Translations under genes and position numbers: made by a program | Part shown: one piece after another, positions 53,422 through 63,167 of the stretch | How positions within the stretch are numbered: the first letter of the stretch is position 1 | Layout of the letters: the number at the start of each line of letters is the position of its first letter | The notes under the pieces: model-generated | Database searches by the model: none | What the model saw: the letters and a program-made list of their open reading frames with translations, nothing else | Told to the model about the DNA's origin: nothing | NCBI GenBank assembly: GCA_963753815.1 | Contig: CAVWDU010000004.1 | Location: 1,054,001-1,118,000 of the forward strand | Reading direction: 5' to 3' | Length of the DNA: 64,000 nt | From: CAVWDU01 sp963753815 | GTDB lineage: Bacteria > Pseudomonadota > Gammaproteobacteria > Pseudomonadales > Halieaceae

Positions 53422-54519
53422 TCAATTGCCTAGACAGACCATCACGCCACGGGAGGGACTGATGCGGTTGTCGAGCAGGTCCACCCATCGGGCGGCCAAC
53501 GCCTCGGCTCCGTGCACCCAATCCAGGGCAATGTGTTGCCGCATTCGCTGCGCCGTTTCTGCACTGGCCTGCGCGGCCCGACTCATGATCACGCCGGGGC
53601 CCAGGTGCGCGTCCCGTCGGGCCACGTGCGCGGCCGCAAAGAAGAACACCGGACTCGCGCCGGGAAGGTCAGGCACATCACGCAGGTCACCCCGCTGCTC
53701 CCAGTGGGTCGCTCCGACGCTGATGCTGGCCACCATTTCGTCTTTGAACCTATGGTGGAGGCGGCGCGTCAGGCCCGCATCGCCAGCCATGTCGACATAG
53801 GTGGCAGACGATGCAAGATCGAGCTGCTCCTCCTCTCCGTAGCAGACCACCTGGTCACAGCAGGCCATTTCATCGACATAGGCTTTGTTGCAGGGCGACG
53901 TAAGGCCGATGATGCGCGGGCGCTCGCCCGGCTGACCATGGAGCATCTCTGCAAGGCCCATCCCGGTTTTCGAGGACACCGAGCCGATGACGACCTGCTG
54001 CGCACCAAAATACGCATGTTGCGTGAGGTAATCCTTGAGCAGGTAGGAGGTGATCAGTAGCGGGAAAATCAGGCAGCGCTCGTTTTCCATTTCGGTGAGA
54101 AACCGGGGTTCCGCGCCGGTTCTCCGGTACGCGTTATACAGTGACGGCAGGCCACTGCGGTGCGGTGCGATATCCATGAAATGGTCGCTGTGGAGCTTGC
54201 CCGGGGAGAGGCAGGCATGGCTGGCCATGGGAAAGAAGCCGTACAGTGCCTCACCAACAGGGATTTCCTCACAGCGAGACTCCACCACGGTGGCGCAGCC
54301 CCAGACGGGCACCTTACCCCAGCCGTCGTCGGCCGGATAATAGCCCCAGTACCCGATAGTATCGCCAGAAATGGCATAACTGACGTTGTTGGCCGTCAGG
54401 GCAAACTTCTCGATAGCCACGGTGACTGCGCCGTCGCCCGGCGCCGGTACAGGTCCGGTGACGACACGGGTTTCGCGCAAACGGTTGCGCTCAACCCAGA
54501 GTTCAGTGCGCTGTGGCAT
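53422..54519 (-). CDS. DUF2855 family protein
   Basis: The 365-residue protein matches DUF2855 from memory: MPQRTELWVERNRLRETRVV opens it, ALTANNVSYAISGD and YWGYYPADDGWGKVPVWGCA follow, and VVIGSVSSKTGMGLAEML looks like the nucleotide-binding half of a medium-chain dehydrogenase. The catalytic zinc residues of alcohol dehydrogenases are not evident, so the reaction is unknown. ATG 54519 follows GGAG by eight bases; the upstream frame to 54543 is not needed. Genes of this family often sit near lipid or polyketide genes. Confidence 0.8.
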   Translation of the reverse strand: MPQRTELWVERNRLRETRVVTGPVPAPGDGAVTVAIEKFALTANNVSYAISGDTIGYWGYYPADDGWGKVPVWGCATVVESRCEEIPVGEALYGFFPMASHACLSPGKLHSDHFMDIAPHRSGLPSLYNAYRRTGAEPRFLTEMENERCLIFPLLITSYLLKDYLTQHAYFGAQQVVIGSVSSKTGMGLAEMLHGQPGERPRIIGLTSPCNKAYVDEMACCDQVVCYGEEEQLDLASSATYVDMAGDAGLTRRLHHRFKDEMVASISVGATHWEQRGDLRDVPDLPGASPVFFFAAAHVARRDAHLGPGVIMSRAAQASAETAQRMRQHIALDWVHGAEALAARWVDLLDNRISPSRGVMVCLGN

Positions 54520-54778
54520 GGCATGGCTCCGCTGGGCGTTCACGTGCTAGAGATACGTCACCGGGCTTGATCGCAGGTCGCTGCAACAGCGCGTTCCCCC
54601 GATGGAAAACGGCCGCGTTGACCCGATCACACAGCCAGCCTGCGGTGTGTTCACGCCGCATGCAGGCCACGACAGTAAGGTCCAGCATAGCACCGTTCGC
54701 CGATTCCGGAAGTTTACTGCCGAATAAAATCCCAGGGGAGGACACCACAGAAGCCGGCGCGGTGGCAGACGCACCCGG

Positions 54779-55513
54779 TCAAATGCTGTCTATGACATGC
54801 CGCCCGTGGCGGTAGTGGATGAAGGGTCCCGGGTCCTCCGGCCGCTGGCCCTCGCGTACCCGTCGCTGCACCTCTGCCAGCACCATGCGGGTGACCTCCG
54901 GTAACGGCAGTGATCGCGCGTCTTCCAGCGACACCCAGTGCAGGTGAAGCAATTCGCCGGAGCCCTGCAGTACCCCCTGCGGCTCGACCTGGATCACATC
55001 CGCGTCCGCCATGAAAAACCGGGCGTCAAAGCGGCGGTGATGGTACGGCGGCGTGATCGCCCTGGCCACCAGCTGCAGGGCGTCGAGGCACGGATTGGCA
55101 TCGTATTGCAGGAACTCCCGCCAGCGCGGGGAGCGGGTTTTCAGCGTCGGCGAGTCGCGCTCGGCGACAACGAGCCCGGTTTCCTCCCAGGTTTCCCTGA
55201 TCGCCGCCATCGCCAGGCCGCGGGCCCGCGCCGGCGAACAGCTGCGGGTGAGTCGTTCCAGTACGGCTGGATGCAGGTCTCGCGGCGGTCGCAGGCGTGA
55301 ATCGCCGGCGTCTACCTTTCCTCCCGGAAAAACGAACAGGTTGGGCATGAAGCGGTGACTCGCAGAACGCTGCCCCATCAGTACCCGGGGCTCGCCCCGA
55401 CCCCGGCGCAGGAGTATGAGCGTGGCCGCATCCTGAGGGCGCACCGAGCGTCCACGCTCACCGGGGACAGCCGGTCCCTTCCTGCCGGATCGATGCACGG
55501 TTTCTGTCGTCAT
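54779..55513 (-). CDS. Nudix hydrolase
   Basis: Nudix enzymes cleave nucleoside diphosphate-linked molecules (CoA, sugar nucleotides, dinucleotides). The 244-residue protein has FPGGKVDAGD at the box start and AAIRETWEETGLVV at its end. The two halves are separated by an insertion of about 40 residues, as in the CoA-type NUDT7/19 group. ATG 55513 (MTTETVHRS) is chosen; an open extension reaches 55675. It is divergent from the HAD gene (139 bases between). Confidence 0.85.
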   Translation of the reverse strand: MTTETVHRSGRKGPAVPGERGRSVRPQDAATLILLRRGRGEPRVLMGQRSASHRFMPNLFVFPGGKVDAGDSRLRPPRDLHPAVLERLTRSCSPARARGLAMAAIRETWEETGLVVAERDSPTLKTRSPRWREFLQYDANPCLDALQLVARAITPPYHHRRFDARFFMADADVIQVEPQGVLQGSGELLHLHWVSLEDARSLPLPEVTRMVLAEVQRRVREGQRPEDPGPFIHYRHGRHVIDSI

Positions 55514-55651
55514 GTCAGTTCCAGCTCGCCGGGCTCCAGCCGCCTTGGGGGACCCTGACGATACCGTCGCAACCGGTATTGAACAAGGCCACGCAGCGCG
55601 ATTGGCGCCTGTGCTACAGTTGGGTAAAAGCCCCGACCGAGAATCGATACT

Positions 55652-56440
55652 GTGATCGAACCATTGCCCACGCAATCACCGGACACCGGGACGATAAAGG
55701 TCGAAGCGGTGCTGTTCGACACCTACGGAACCGTTTGTGACTTCTACCACCCCATGCGCGACGCATTCGCCGCCCTGGCCAATGAGAAACGGGTAGAGTG
55801 CGATCCCGGACGCATGGCCATCGATTGGCGCACCGCCTACATTATCAGCACGGCCACCCAGGCAAGTACCGAAAGCACCTTCCGTCCGCTGCGCTCGATC
55901 AACCGCGAGAACCTGGTCAGGGTGCTCGACGAGCACTTCCCGGCGCAGCTGTCCGCGGCCGAAATCGATACGCTGAACGGGACCTGGGACCGCCTCGTCC
56001 CATGGCCGGATACGGTCCCCGGACTGAAGGCGATCAGGGAAACGGCGATTATCGCACCCCTGTCCAACGGCAATTTCGCCGACATGGTGCGTCTCTCCCG
56101 ACATGCCGGCCTGCCCTGGGACATCATCCTGGGCGCCTCCGTCGCCGGCTTTTACAAGCCTCACCCGCAAACCTACCTGCAATCGGTGGCCGCCCTCGAC
56201 CTGGAGCCGGCACAGGTATGCATGGTGGCCGCGCATCAGCTCGACCTCGCCTATGCTGCGGGACACGGCATGCAGACGGCGTTCGTGCGGCGTCCACTGG
56301 AATTCGGCGGACCGGTCAAGCCGGCTGACCCGGAACCGGGACAGCTCTACCTCGATGCCGCCGAAGTCCACCTTGAAGGGAGCTGGAACTACGTGGCCGA
56401 CGATTTTATCGAGCTCGCGCGCCAGCTCTGGCCAGAATGA
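55652..56440 (+). CDS. Haloacid dehalogenase type II-like hydrolase
   Basis: The 262-residue protein has the HAD core of type II L-2-haloacid dehalogenases. Nucleophile Asp lies in VLFDTYGTVCDF, Thr/Ser and Asn in APLSNGNFADM, the lysine in GFYKPHPQTYLQ, and the last acidic pair region in VAAHQLDLAYAAGHGM. Actual substrates in such families often are not halo-acids. The start is GTG 55652. A Nudix gene lies opposite. Confidence 0.85.
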   Translation: MIEPLPTQSPDTGTIKVEAVLFDTYGTVCDFYHPMRDAFAALANEKRVECDPGRMAIDWRTAYIISTATQASTESTFRPLRSINRENLVRVLDEHFPAQLSAAEIDTLNGTWDRLVPWPDTVPGLKAIRETAIIAPLSNGNFADMVRLSRHAGLPWDIILGASVAGFYKPHPQTYLQSVAALDLEPAQVCMVAAHQLDLAYAAGHGMQTAFVRRPLEFGGPVKPADPEPGQLYLDAAEVHLEGSWNYVADDFIELARQLWPE

Positions 56441-56563
56441 CGCGGCCCGGTTCCAGGCGGTATTGCCCGCACGACCTGCCGCACGCGACCGGTCGCCTCG
56501 CAGCGGGCGACTGGTCTGCTGAGCCGCCCGGGAGCCGCCACTGCCATCCAGGAGCAGCACGTT

Positions 56564-56914
56564 ATGGCTGACACTCCACCTCCCGACAGCGAAGAGCGGG
56601 TACGCGTGACTGCCGGCAGAGCGCTGCGCCACCTGATCGTTTTCCAGTTGAAACTCGCGGCGGACGCTTTTCGCGACCTGCTGCTGAGCCCGCTCAGCGT
56701 GGTGGTGTTCATCATCGATGCCCTCAACAAGCCAGCGGTCGAGGACAGCCTGTACCTTCGATTGATGCTGATGGGACGCCATTCGGACCGGATGATCAAC
56801 CTGTTCGACGAGTACACTGACACTGGCGAATTCCGCGCTGAGGGCGGTATACACGCGGCACCTGATCCGGGACAGGATGACACCACGGAAAGCGCAGGCA
56901 AACCACCGCAGTGA
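56564..56914 (+). CDS. Small conserved protein, function unknown
   Basis: The 116-residue protein has a helical middle (ALRHLIVFQLKLAADAFRDLLLSPLSVVVFIIDAL) that may lie on or cross the membrane. LYLRLMLMGRHSDRMINLFDEY follows, then an acidic tail. GGAGCAGCACGTT precedes ATG 56564. I know of similar short proteins in gammaproteobacteria but cannot give a role. Confidence 0.6.
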   Translation: MADTPPPDSEERVRVTAGRALRHLIVFQLKLAADAFRDLLLSPLSVVVFIIDALNKPAVEDSLYLRLMLMGRHSDRMINLFDEYTDTGEFRAEGGIHAAPDPGQDDTTESAGKPPQ

Positions 56915-57376
56915 GTGTCCACAGGCCTACGCCGTGACCCGGCTGGATAACAGGTATGCGGGGCAGCAAGCACTCCCAGCATGCTCTGCCATGGTGCGCC
57001 TTGCACCATGGCGAGGCATTCGCGCCTGCTTTGGTGCGAACACCTGCTATGCTAAGTGGCAAGGTCAGAGCTGTGTACCGCCGGAGCGGGCAAAACACAG
57101 CTCCTTACTGTCCGCTCTGCCCACCGTGGGGCAACCAGTTGAGGGCAACCAGTTGGACACCCTGCCAGCGATCGCCTAGGATAATTTTCGGGTCATCAAC
57201 CACCGGTTGGCCCGATTATTGCTTTTTCGACTTCATTCTCCGACTCCCTGTGAATCTACCGGGGTGGAGGTAGGTGAGCATCCGAGACCCGAGCGTCAAC
57301 CGCGGTCGCCCGGGTGCCACGGACAGGGCGCCACTGCGCTCAAAGCGGCTATAACGCAACCTGACGAGACCCCACC
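56915..57376. other. 462-base gap before the TonB receptor
   Basis: No gene is supported here. A perfect hairpin lies at 56989-57011. A 12-base direct repeat GGCAACCAGTTG occurs at 57130 and 57144. The receptor's promoter is expected in the last 150 bases; I see no clear box. Confidence 0.4.
56989..57011. other. Perfect 9-bp hairpin
   Basis: CCATGGTGC and GCACCATGG flank a five-base loop (GCCTT). There is no following T-run. It lies 75 bases after the small conserved gene, so it may end that transcript or be a binding site. Confidence 0.45.
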
Positions 57377-59839
57377 ATGAACAACGCCTGTCACGTTTTT
57401 CCCCGCAAGAAGCTGACGCGCACGGTATCGCTGGCATCACTGGTATCCGTTGGCCTCACGCAACCGGCCGCGCTGGCCCAGGGCAACAGTCCGAGAACGC
57501 TGGAAGAGGTGGTGGTGACCGCATCCCGGCGCTCCGAATCGGTGCAGGACATCCCGATCAACATCTCGGCGGTGGGTAACGAACAGATTCAGAACCTGCG
57601 CCTGACCGGCATCTCCGAGATCGCCCGCTACGTGCCCGGGCTGGCCGTGATCGACCGCGGCCCGCGGGACGAAGTGCCCGACATCCTGGTGCGGGGCTTA
57701 AACACCAGCGGACTCGGGCCGGGCTTCACCAGCGACACAGTGGCGACGTACTTTGGCGATATCCCTATTGCACTGGACATCAAGCCGGTTGACCTCGAGC
57801 GGGTCGAGGTGCTCATCGGGCCCCAGGGCACGCTCTACGGCCAGGGCACCATGGGTGGAGCCATTCGCTACCTGCCGGCACGTGCCGATGCCAATTCCGG
57901 CGTGACGGTGGATTTTCGCGGCACGATGAGCACCAATGAAGAGACCGATGATTTTCTCGGTGACGTTGGCGTGACGCTCAACATACCCATCATCGAAGAC
58001 AAACTCGCAATTCGCGCCAACATCGACCAGCTCTGGGACCCGGGCTTCGTGGACTACAACTTCGTGGTACGGGAATCGGGTGTGTCAGATCCGGAACCCG
58101 ACTTCAATAACCCCGAGGAGGTGCGCGCCAACCTGCGTGAGGTCGAGGACGCCAATGGCGAGGAAACCCTCGCCGCCCGGATCAACCTCCGCTGGACACC
58201 CAACGACTGGCTGGACGCCAACCTCTGGTACCTGTACCAGGACACCGAGGCCGAGGGCCGGCAGATCGCTCACCGACTGGCGTTCGGGACCGGCAAGTTT
58301 GAATCTGGACTGCGCTACGAGGAACCCAACGATTACACCAACGAGCTGTTGAGCCTGGAGGTGAAAACCGACCTCGGCTTCGCCGAGGCGAGCTTCGTCT
58401 GGGGTGAGACCAATTACGAAGAGGAAGGCCAGCGCGACCAGACTGACCTGCTATTGGACTTCGAATACGGCTACGAGGCTTTCCCGACATTTTCCTCCTT
58501 CACCCGGGAAACCGTGGACGAGGAAACGACGACCTACGAGGTCCGCCTGACTTCCCAGTACGACGGCCCCTTCTCCTGGGTTGCCGGGTATTTCTATAAC
58601 GAGGTCGAGTCGTCCGCAGTCAGCCAGGAATTCACGCCCGGCTTCGACCAGTTCGCAGTCGATAACTTCGGCGGCGTACAACTGCGCCCCGACAGCCTCG
58701 AGTACATTCAGCTCACCGACGTCGACGAGAAAGAGCAGGCTTTCTACGGGGAACTCTCCTACCGTCTGTTCGATCGCCTCGCGTTCACCGTCGGCTACCG
58801 GCGTTACGAGTTCGAGGTCGACAACGTTGGCGGCTTCGGCCTGCCGCTGTTCGACACGGTCTTCAACGGGGCTCCGCAAGACGCGATCGACGTCGACCTC
58901 GGTCGCAACTCGGGCGACGACGACGGCGACCTGATCAAGCTGAACGTCGCTTTCGATATCGATGAAGACAATATGATCTACGCCACCTATTCCGAAGGCT
59001 ACCGCAACGGTGGGGTCAATACGGTACCCGAGTGTACGCCGGAACAGATCGAGAGCAGCGATCAGCAACTCTGCGCCCAGGCAGACGAGGTATTCATCAA
59101 GCCCGACCAGATCGATAATTACGAGATCGGCTACAAGGGTATCCTCTTCGACGGCATCATCTCCGCCAACGCAGCCATCTACTACATTGACTGGACCGAC
59201 CTGCAGGTGGACACCGTCACCGATCTTGGCAGCCTGCCGATTGTCGGTAACGGCAGCGCAGCAGAGAGCAAGGGTTTCGAGTTCCAGGGCCGGTGGCTGA
59301 TCAACGAGAACTGGGAAGCCGCCCTCACCTATGCCTATACCAACGCCGAGCTGACAGAAGACGCGCCCGGCCTCGTTGGCCCCTTCGATGCTCTGAAAGG
59401 GGCCCGCCTGCCCGGCCACGCGGAGCATCAGGGGTCGCTTAACGTGACCTACAATACCTTCTTTGACAATGGCCTGGAACTGGCTGTGAACTACGGCCTC
59501 GTCTACTCGAGCGATGTTTTCAATATCGTCGGCGGCGACGAGGACCCGCTACGCGACCCGGAGACCGGAGAGCCCGGTGACCGCGGGGGAGAGGCCATTC
59601 CGTCTTATGACGTTCACCACCTCAGCGCAACGCTGAGCCGGGATCAGTGGCGTGTGCAGGCATTCGTCGACAACCTCTTCGACGAATACTACATCACCGG
59701 CATACGGACCACGCGACGGTTCCTGCAGGATGAAAGACGCGGCCCGGGCAATGACATTAACGGGTTCACCCTGCGCAGTTACGGCCAGTTCATGGGTGCC
59801 CCGCGAACCGCTGGCATCCGGGTGTTCTACAGTTTCTGA
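57377..59839 (+). CDS. TonB-dependent outer-membrane receptor
   Basis: The 820-residue protein has a signal peptide (about 1-34). A TonB-box-like LEEVVVTASRR follows. The plug domain (about 50-165) has ISEIARYVPGL, RGLNTSG and VLIGPQGTLYGQGTMGGAIRY, and a 22-strand-type barrel ends in TAGIRVFYSF. The C-terminal Phe is typical. It imports a substrate with TonB energy; the ligand is unknown. With the amidase seven bases downstream it likely forms an uptake-and-processing pair for an amide or peptide-like compound. Confidence 0.95.
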   Translation: MNNACHVFPRKKLTRTVSLASLVSVGLTQPAALAQGNSPRTLEEVVVTASRRSESVQDIPINISAVGNEQIQNLRLTGISEIARYVPGLAVIDRGPRDEVPDILVRGLNTSGLGPGFTSDTVATYFGDIPIALDIKPVDLERVEVLIGPQGTLYGQGTMGGAIRYLPARADANSGVTVDFRGTMSTNEETDDFLGDVGVTLNIPIIEDKLAIRANIDQLWDPGFVDYNFVVRESGVSDPEPDFNNPEEVRANLREVEDANGEETLAARINLRWTPNDWLDANLWYLYQDTEAEGRQIAHRLAFGTGKFESGLRYEEPNDYTNELLSLEVKTDLGFAEASFVWGETNYEEEGQRDQTDLLLDFEYGYEAFPTFSSFTRETVDEETTTYEVRLTSQYDGPFSWVAGYFYNEVESSAVSQEFTPGFDQFAVDNFGGVQLRPDSLEYIQLTDVDEKEQAFYGELSYRLFDRLAFTVGYRRYEFEVDNVGGFGLPLFDTVFNGAPQDAIDVDLGRNSGDDDGDLIKLNVAFDIDEDNMIYATYSEGYRNGGVNTVPECTPEQIESSDQQLCAQADEVFIKPDQIDNYEIGYKGILFDGIISANAAIYYIDWTDLQVDTVTDLGSLPIVGNGSAAESKGFEFQGRWLINENWEAALTYAYTNAELTEDAPGLVGPFDALKGARLPGHAEHQGSLNVTYNTFFDNGLELAVNYGLVYSSDVFNIVGGDEDPLRDPETGEPGDRGGEAIPSYDVHHLSATLSRDQWRVQAFVDNLFDEYYITGIRTTRRFLQDERRGPGNDINGFTLRSYGQFMGAPRTAGIRVFYSF

Positions 59840-59845
59840 TGCACG

Positions 59846-61387
59846 GTGCCTGATGTGAGGGTCGCTCTGCTTGGCGCCGTCCTGGTCAGTGCCTGGCTCC
59901 TGGCCCCCGATGCGGCGCCGCGGTCGGCGGTCCCCGCAATCACCGGCACCGCGCGCAGCGAGGTCAGCAGAAGCCTGCAGCGGATTCTCCGCTTCGATGG
60001 CCAATACCGCGCGGTCATCGCGTTGGATGTCGAAGGGGCCCTCACCGCCGCGGGGCAACAGGATGCGCTGCCACCCGCTGAACGCGAGGCACTGTCCCTG
60101 GCCGGCACCACCATCTTAATCAAGGACAACATCGAAATGCGCGGCCTGCCGACTACCGCAGGCTCTCTGGCATTGAGCCGGAACGTGAGCGAACGGGATG
60201 CCCCCCTGGTCTCCCGGTTGCGTGCGGCGGGCGCACTGCTGCTCGGAAAGGCCAACCTCAGTGAGTGGGCAAATTTTCGCTCAGAACATTCGATCTCCGG
60301 CTGGAGCGCCGTCGGCGGCCAGACCAGTAATGCCATCGACCGCGAACGCTCGCCCTGCGGCTCCAGTGCCGGATCTGCGGTCGCCGTCGCGCTGGGATAC
60401 GTACCCGTGGCGATAGGCACCGAGACCAATGGCTCCATCGTCTGCCCGGCCGCGGTCAATGGCGTGGTCGGGTTCAAGCCCACCGCCGGGCTCGTCTCCC
60501 AGCGGGGCATCATCCCGATCGCCTCATCCCAGGATACCGCCGGTCCGCTCGCGGAGACCACGGGCCTCGCGGCCCTGACCCTGGCCAGCATGATCGACCC
60601 GGTCAGCAGCCAGGGACAGACAGTCGCCCGGGCGTTGAGGGACCACGCGGGACTCGAGAGCCTGGCAGCGATACGCATCGGTGTGCTGAGTCACACACGG
60701 GGCTTCGATGCGCGACGGGACCGGGCACTGGCAGGCGTTCTCGCAAGCGCGGCGGGAGACGGCGCCGTGCTGGTCGATGAACTCGCACTGACACCCTACC
60801 CGACCTTGAATGACGACGCTTATGCCGTGCTGCTGTACGAGTTCAGGCGCGACATCGCCGCCTATTTTGCCACTCTCGACAACGACTACCGGGATTGGGA
60901 CCTGGCGCGACTCATCGCTTTCAACACGGCGCACGCCGAGGCGGAACTCGCTGTGTTTGACCAGGGCATCTTCAGGCAGGCCGAAACGCTTTCGATGAGT
61001 GAAGCCGATTACCTGGCGGCGCAGTCGAGAATCCGCCGCGCCACCCGTGACGACGGCCTCGACCGTCTGTTCGAGGAGCACAACCTCGATGTCCTCATCG
61101 GGATCACGGTCGGCCCGGCATGGATGATCGACAGGATCAACGGCGATGCCTTCTTCGGACCGGGGCTGTCAAGCTATCCGGCGATTGCCGGCAATCCCCA
61201 TATCACCCTGCCACTGGCTTCCGTGGGCGGCTTGCCGCTGGGCATCTCGCTGATCGCACAGCGCCACGATGACGCCGCGCTCGCCCGCATCGCCTACCGC
61301 CTGGAGAAAGTCGCACTGGAACGCCTGCTCGACGCCGCCGCCACGAAGTTCGGCGCGCGCGGCGAGGTCACTCCCCAGCGGCACTGA
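59846..61387 (+). CDS. Amidase (amidase-signature family), exported
   Basis: The 513-residue protein has the Ser-cisSer-Lys signature: Lys in ILIKDNIEMRGLP, cis-Ser in SPCGSSAGSAVAVA and the nucleophilic Ser in TETNGSIVCPAA. An N-terminal hydrophobic leader (VALLGAVLVSAWLLAP) suggests export, unlike GatA. The start is GTG 59846, seven bases after the receptor stop, so the two are probably one operon. Its 3' end overlaps the convergent sulfotransferase gene by 20 bases. Confidence 0.92.
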   Translation: MPDVRVALLGAVLVSAWLLAPDAAPRSAVPAITGTARSEVSRSLQRILRFDGQYRAVIALDVEGALTAAGQQDALPPAEREALSLAGTTILIKDNIEMRGLPTTAGSLALSRNVSERDAPLVSRLRAAGALLLGKANLSEWANFRSEHSISGWSAVGGQTSNAIDRERSPCGSSAGSAVAVALGYVPVAIGTETNGSIVCPAAVNGVVGFKPTAGLVSQRGIIPIASSQDTAGPLAETTGLAALTLASMIDPVSSQGQTVARALRDHAGLESLAAIRIGVLSHTRGFDARRDRALAGVLASAAGDGAVLVDELALTPYPTLNDDAYAVLLYEFRRDIAAYFATLDNDYRDWDLARLIAFNTAHAEAELAVFDQGIFRQAETLSMSEADYLAAQSRIRRATRDDGLDRLFEEHNLDVLIGITVGPAWMIDRINGDAFFGPGLSSYPAIAGNPHITLPLASVGGLPLGISLIAQRHDDAALARIAYRLEKVALERLLDAAATKFGARGEVTPQRH

Positions 61388-63031
61388 TACCGGCTGACTT
61401 AAGCAGCGCCGCGGCCGGTGCCAGCTGTTGCGCATAGCCTTGCCAGCGGCCGACGGCAGAACGGTAGATCGGCTCGCGCACCTGCACGGCACTGGCGGTT
61501 GCCACGGCGGCCTTGCGCTCGTGGAAGCGCAGGCAGTCATCATCCCAGGGCAGGTCGAGATAGGTGAGCGCGGAGCGCACGGTGGCCTCGGGATCCGTGG
61601 TAATGGACTCGTACGCCACTTCCAGGATCCGCCCACCGAAAACTTCGCGCCAGTGCTGCATCAACTGGTGAAACAGGATGTAATAGCGCGCGGTATTGCC
61701 GAGGTCGTAGTGGTAGTTGTAGTAGGAAAAGTTCACTGCGAACAGCTGCCGGAAATTACTCAGGATGGTGTCCAGGGGATGACGGCGGACACAGATGACT
61801 TTCGCCGCCGGCAGGCTGCGCAGAATAAACCCGAGGTAGAGGAAGTTGAGCGGCATCTTGTCGATAATGTAGCGCGGCGCCGGCTCGCTTGCGCCCAGGC
61901 GGCTGCGAACGGCCGCGGTGTAGTGTTGCGCCACACAACCCGGCGGGGCGGCCAGCGAACGCTCTATCACCTCCTCATCCAGCGTACGCGGCGAGCGTGT
62001 AGCCGAGCAGCGCTTCACCGCATGGGTCATCGCCTGCAATTCCCCGAGCGAAACAATGTCAGGATGAGCGGCGAGAATCTGCTCGACCAGGGTGGTGCCG
62101 GAACGGGGCATGCCAACGATGAACAGGAAGCCGGCCCCCTCGCGGCAGCCGCCGGCTCATGATCGTCGGCCGCGCTGACGGGAAAGGCACGCGTCATCGC
62201 TCTAAACAACTGTTCGTCGTTCTCGACGCTGTACTCGAGCTGCGCCAAACGTTGTGACTTCCCCACAACCAGTTGCCGGAAAGCGTTGTCGAAATCGCCG
62301 CGGTGCTCGAGCTCCCGCGATGCCGCATGGGCAAGGTATAGGTGCTCTTCCGCGCCGAGCCCGGGTCGTTGCTGCAGCTCTAGAATGGCCTGCAGCAGAC
62401 CGTCATCGGCGGGGCCGTTCTTGCGGTGCTCCGACAGCGCCCAGTAGGCGCGCGCGAAGCCCGGTTGCAACGCGATCGCCCGGCGAAACTCCTGCTCGGC
62501 AGCGGCCTGGTTACCGAGGATTTGCTCGGCCGACGCGAGGTTGAAATGAAACTGCGCGTTGTCCGGCTGCCGTTCGATGGCTCGCCGCATCAGGTCGCGG
62601 GCGTCGGTGTAGCGGCCGAGACGCGTGAACACCACGCCCAGCGTATCGAGTGCGATCGCGGAGCGCGGCCGCAGTGCGATAGCGGCCTCTGCGCTCTGCG
62701 CTGCCAGATCCCCCTGGTTAACCAGCGAGTGCAGCTTGGCCTTCTGAACGCGGTACTCGGCGTTGCCCCCCTCGAGGGCGATAGCCCGATCTGCGCAATC
62801 GATCGCGCGGCGCAGATCACGATGGGCCTCGGCGGCGACTGAACGCAGGAACCAGGCGTCGGCGAACCCGGGGTCTTGCTTGAGAAGCATCTCGCTACAG
62901 CGTGAGACCGTGCGCATGTCGCCGCGGTTGAGTGCCGCGACCGCCTGCTCGTGCAATGATTTCAGTTCGCTTGTAGTGCGCGCCGTCAACAGGAACACCC
63001 GGTGGTTGGCCAGTAGAGTGCCACGCGCCAC
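61368..63031 (-). pseudogene. TPR-repeat sulfotransferase, one frame break at a G/C run
   Basis: The N-terminal half (63031 to about 62140) has seven or so TPR units (ALNRGDMRTVSRCSEMLL, FADAWFLRSVAAEAHRDL, AQFHFNLASAEQILGNQ). The C-terminal half (about 62140 to 61368) is a PAPS sulfotransferase (GMPRSGTTLVEQILAAHP; VICVRRHPLDTILSNFR). The family fuses the two. The frame breaks at a C5 run (62135-62140 on the plus strand). Adding one base there joins FLFIVGMPRSG in frame. So it is either a single-base error or a real slip. The start is GTG 63031. Substrate unknown. Confidence 0.85.
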
Positions 63032-63167
63032 GCACTGTACGCGGCTTGGCTTGCGTCGCCGCTACGGTACATCAAAGACGTCGGAGCCGCCAGGACACCG
63101 GTTCAAACCGACCCGCGTGGCTAGTGCCAGCACCAGGTACCCGGCGAATGGCGCCAGCCGGGAGCGG

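Noticed and set aside
55676..56854. 392-codon minus-strand frame opposite the HAD dehalogenase
   Set aside because: It covers two supported genes on the other strand and shows no protein family pattern.
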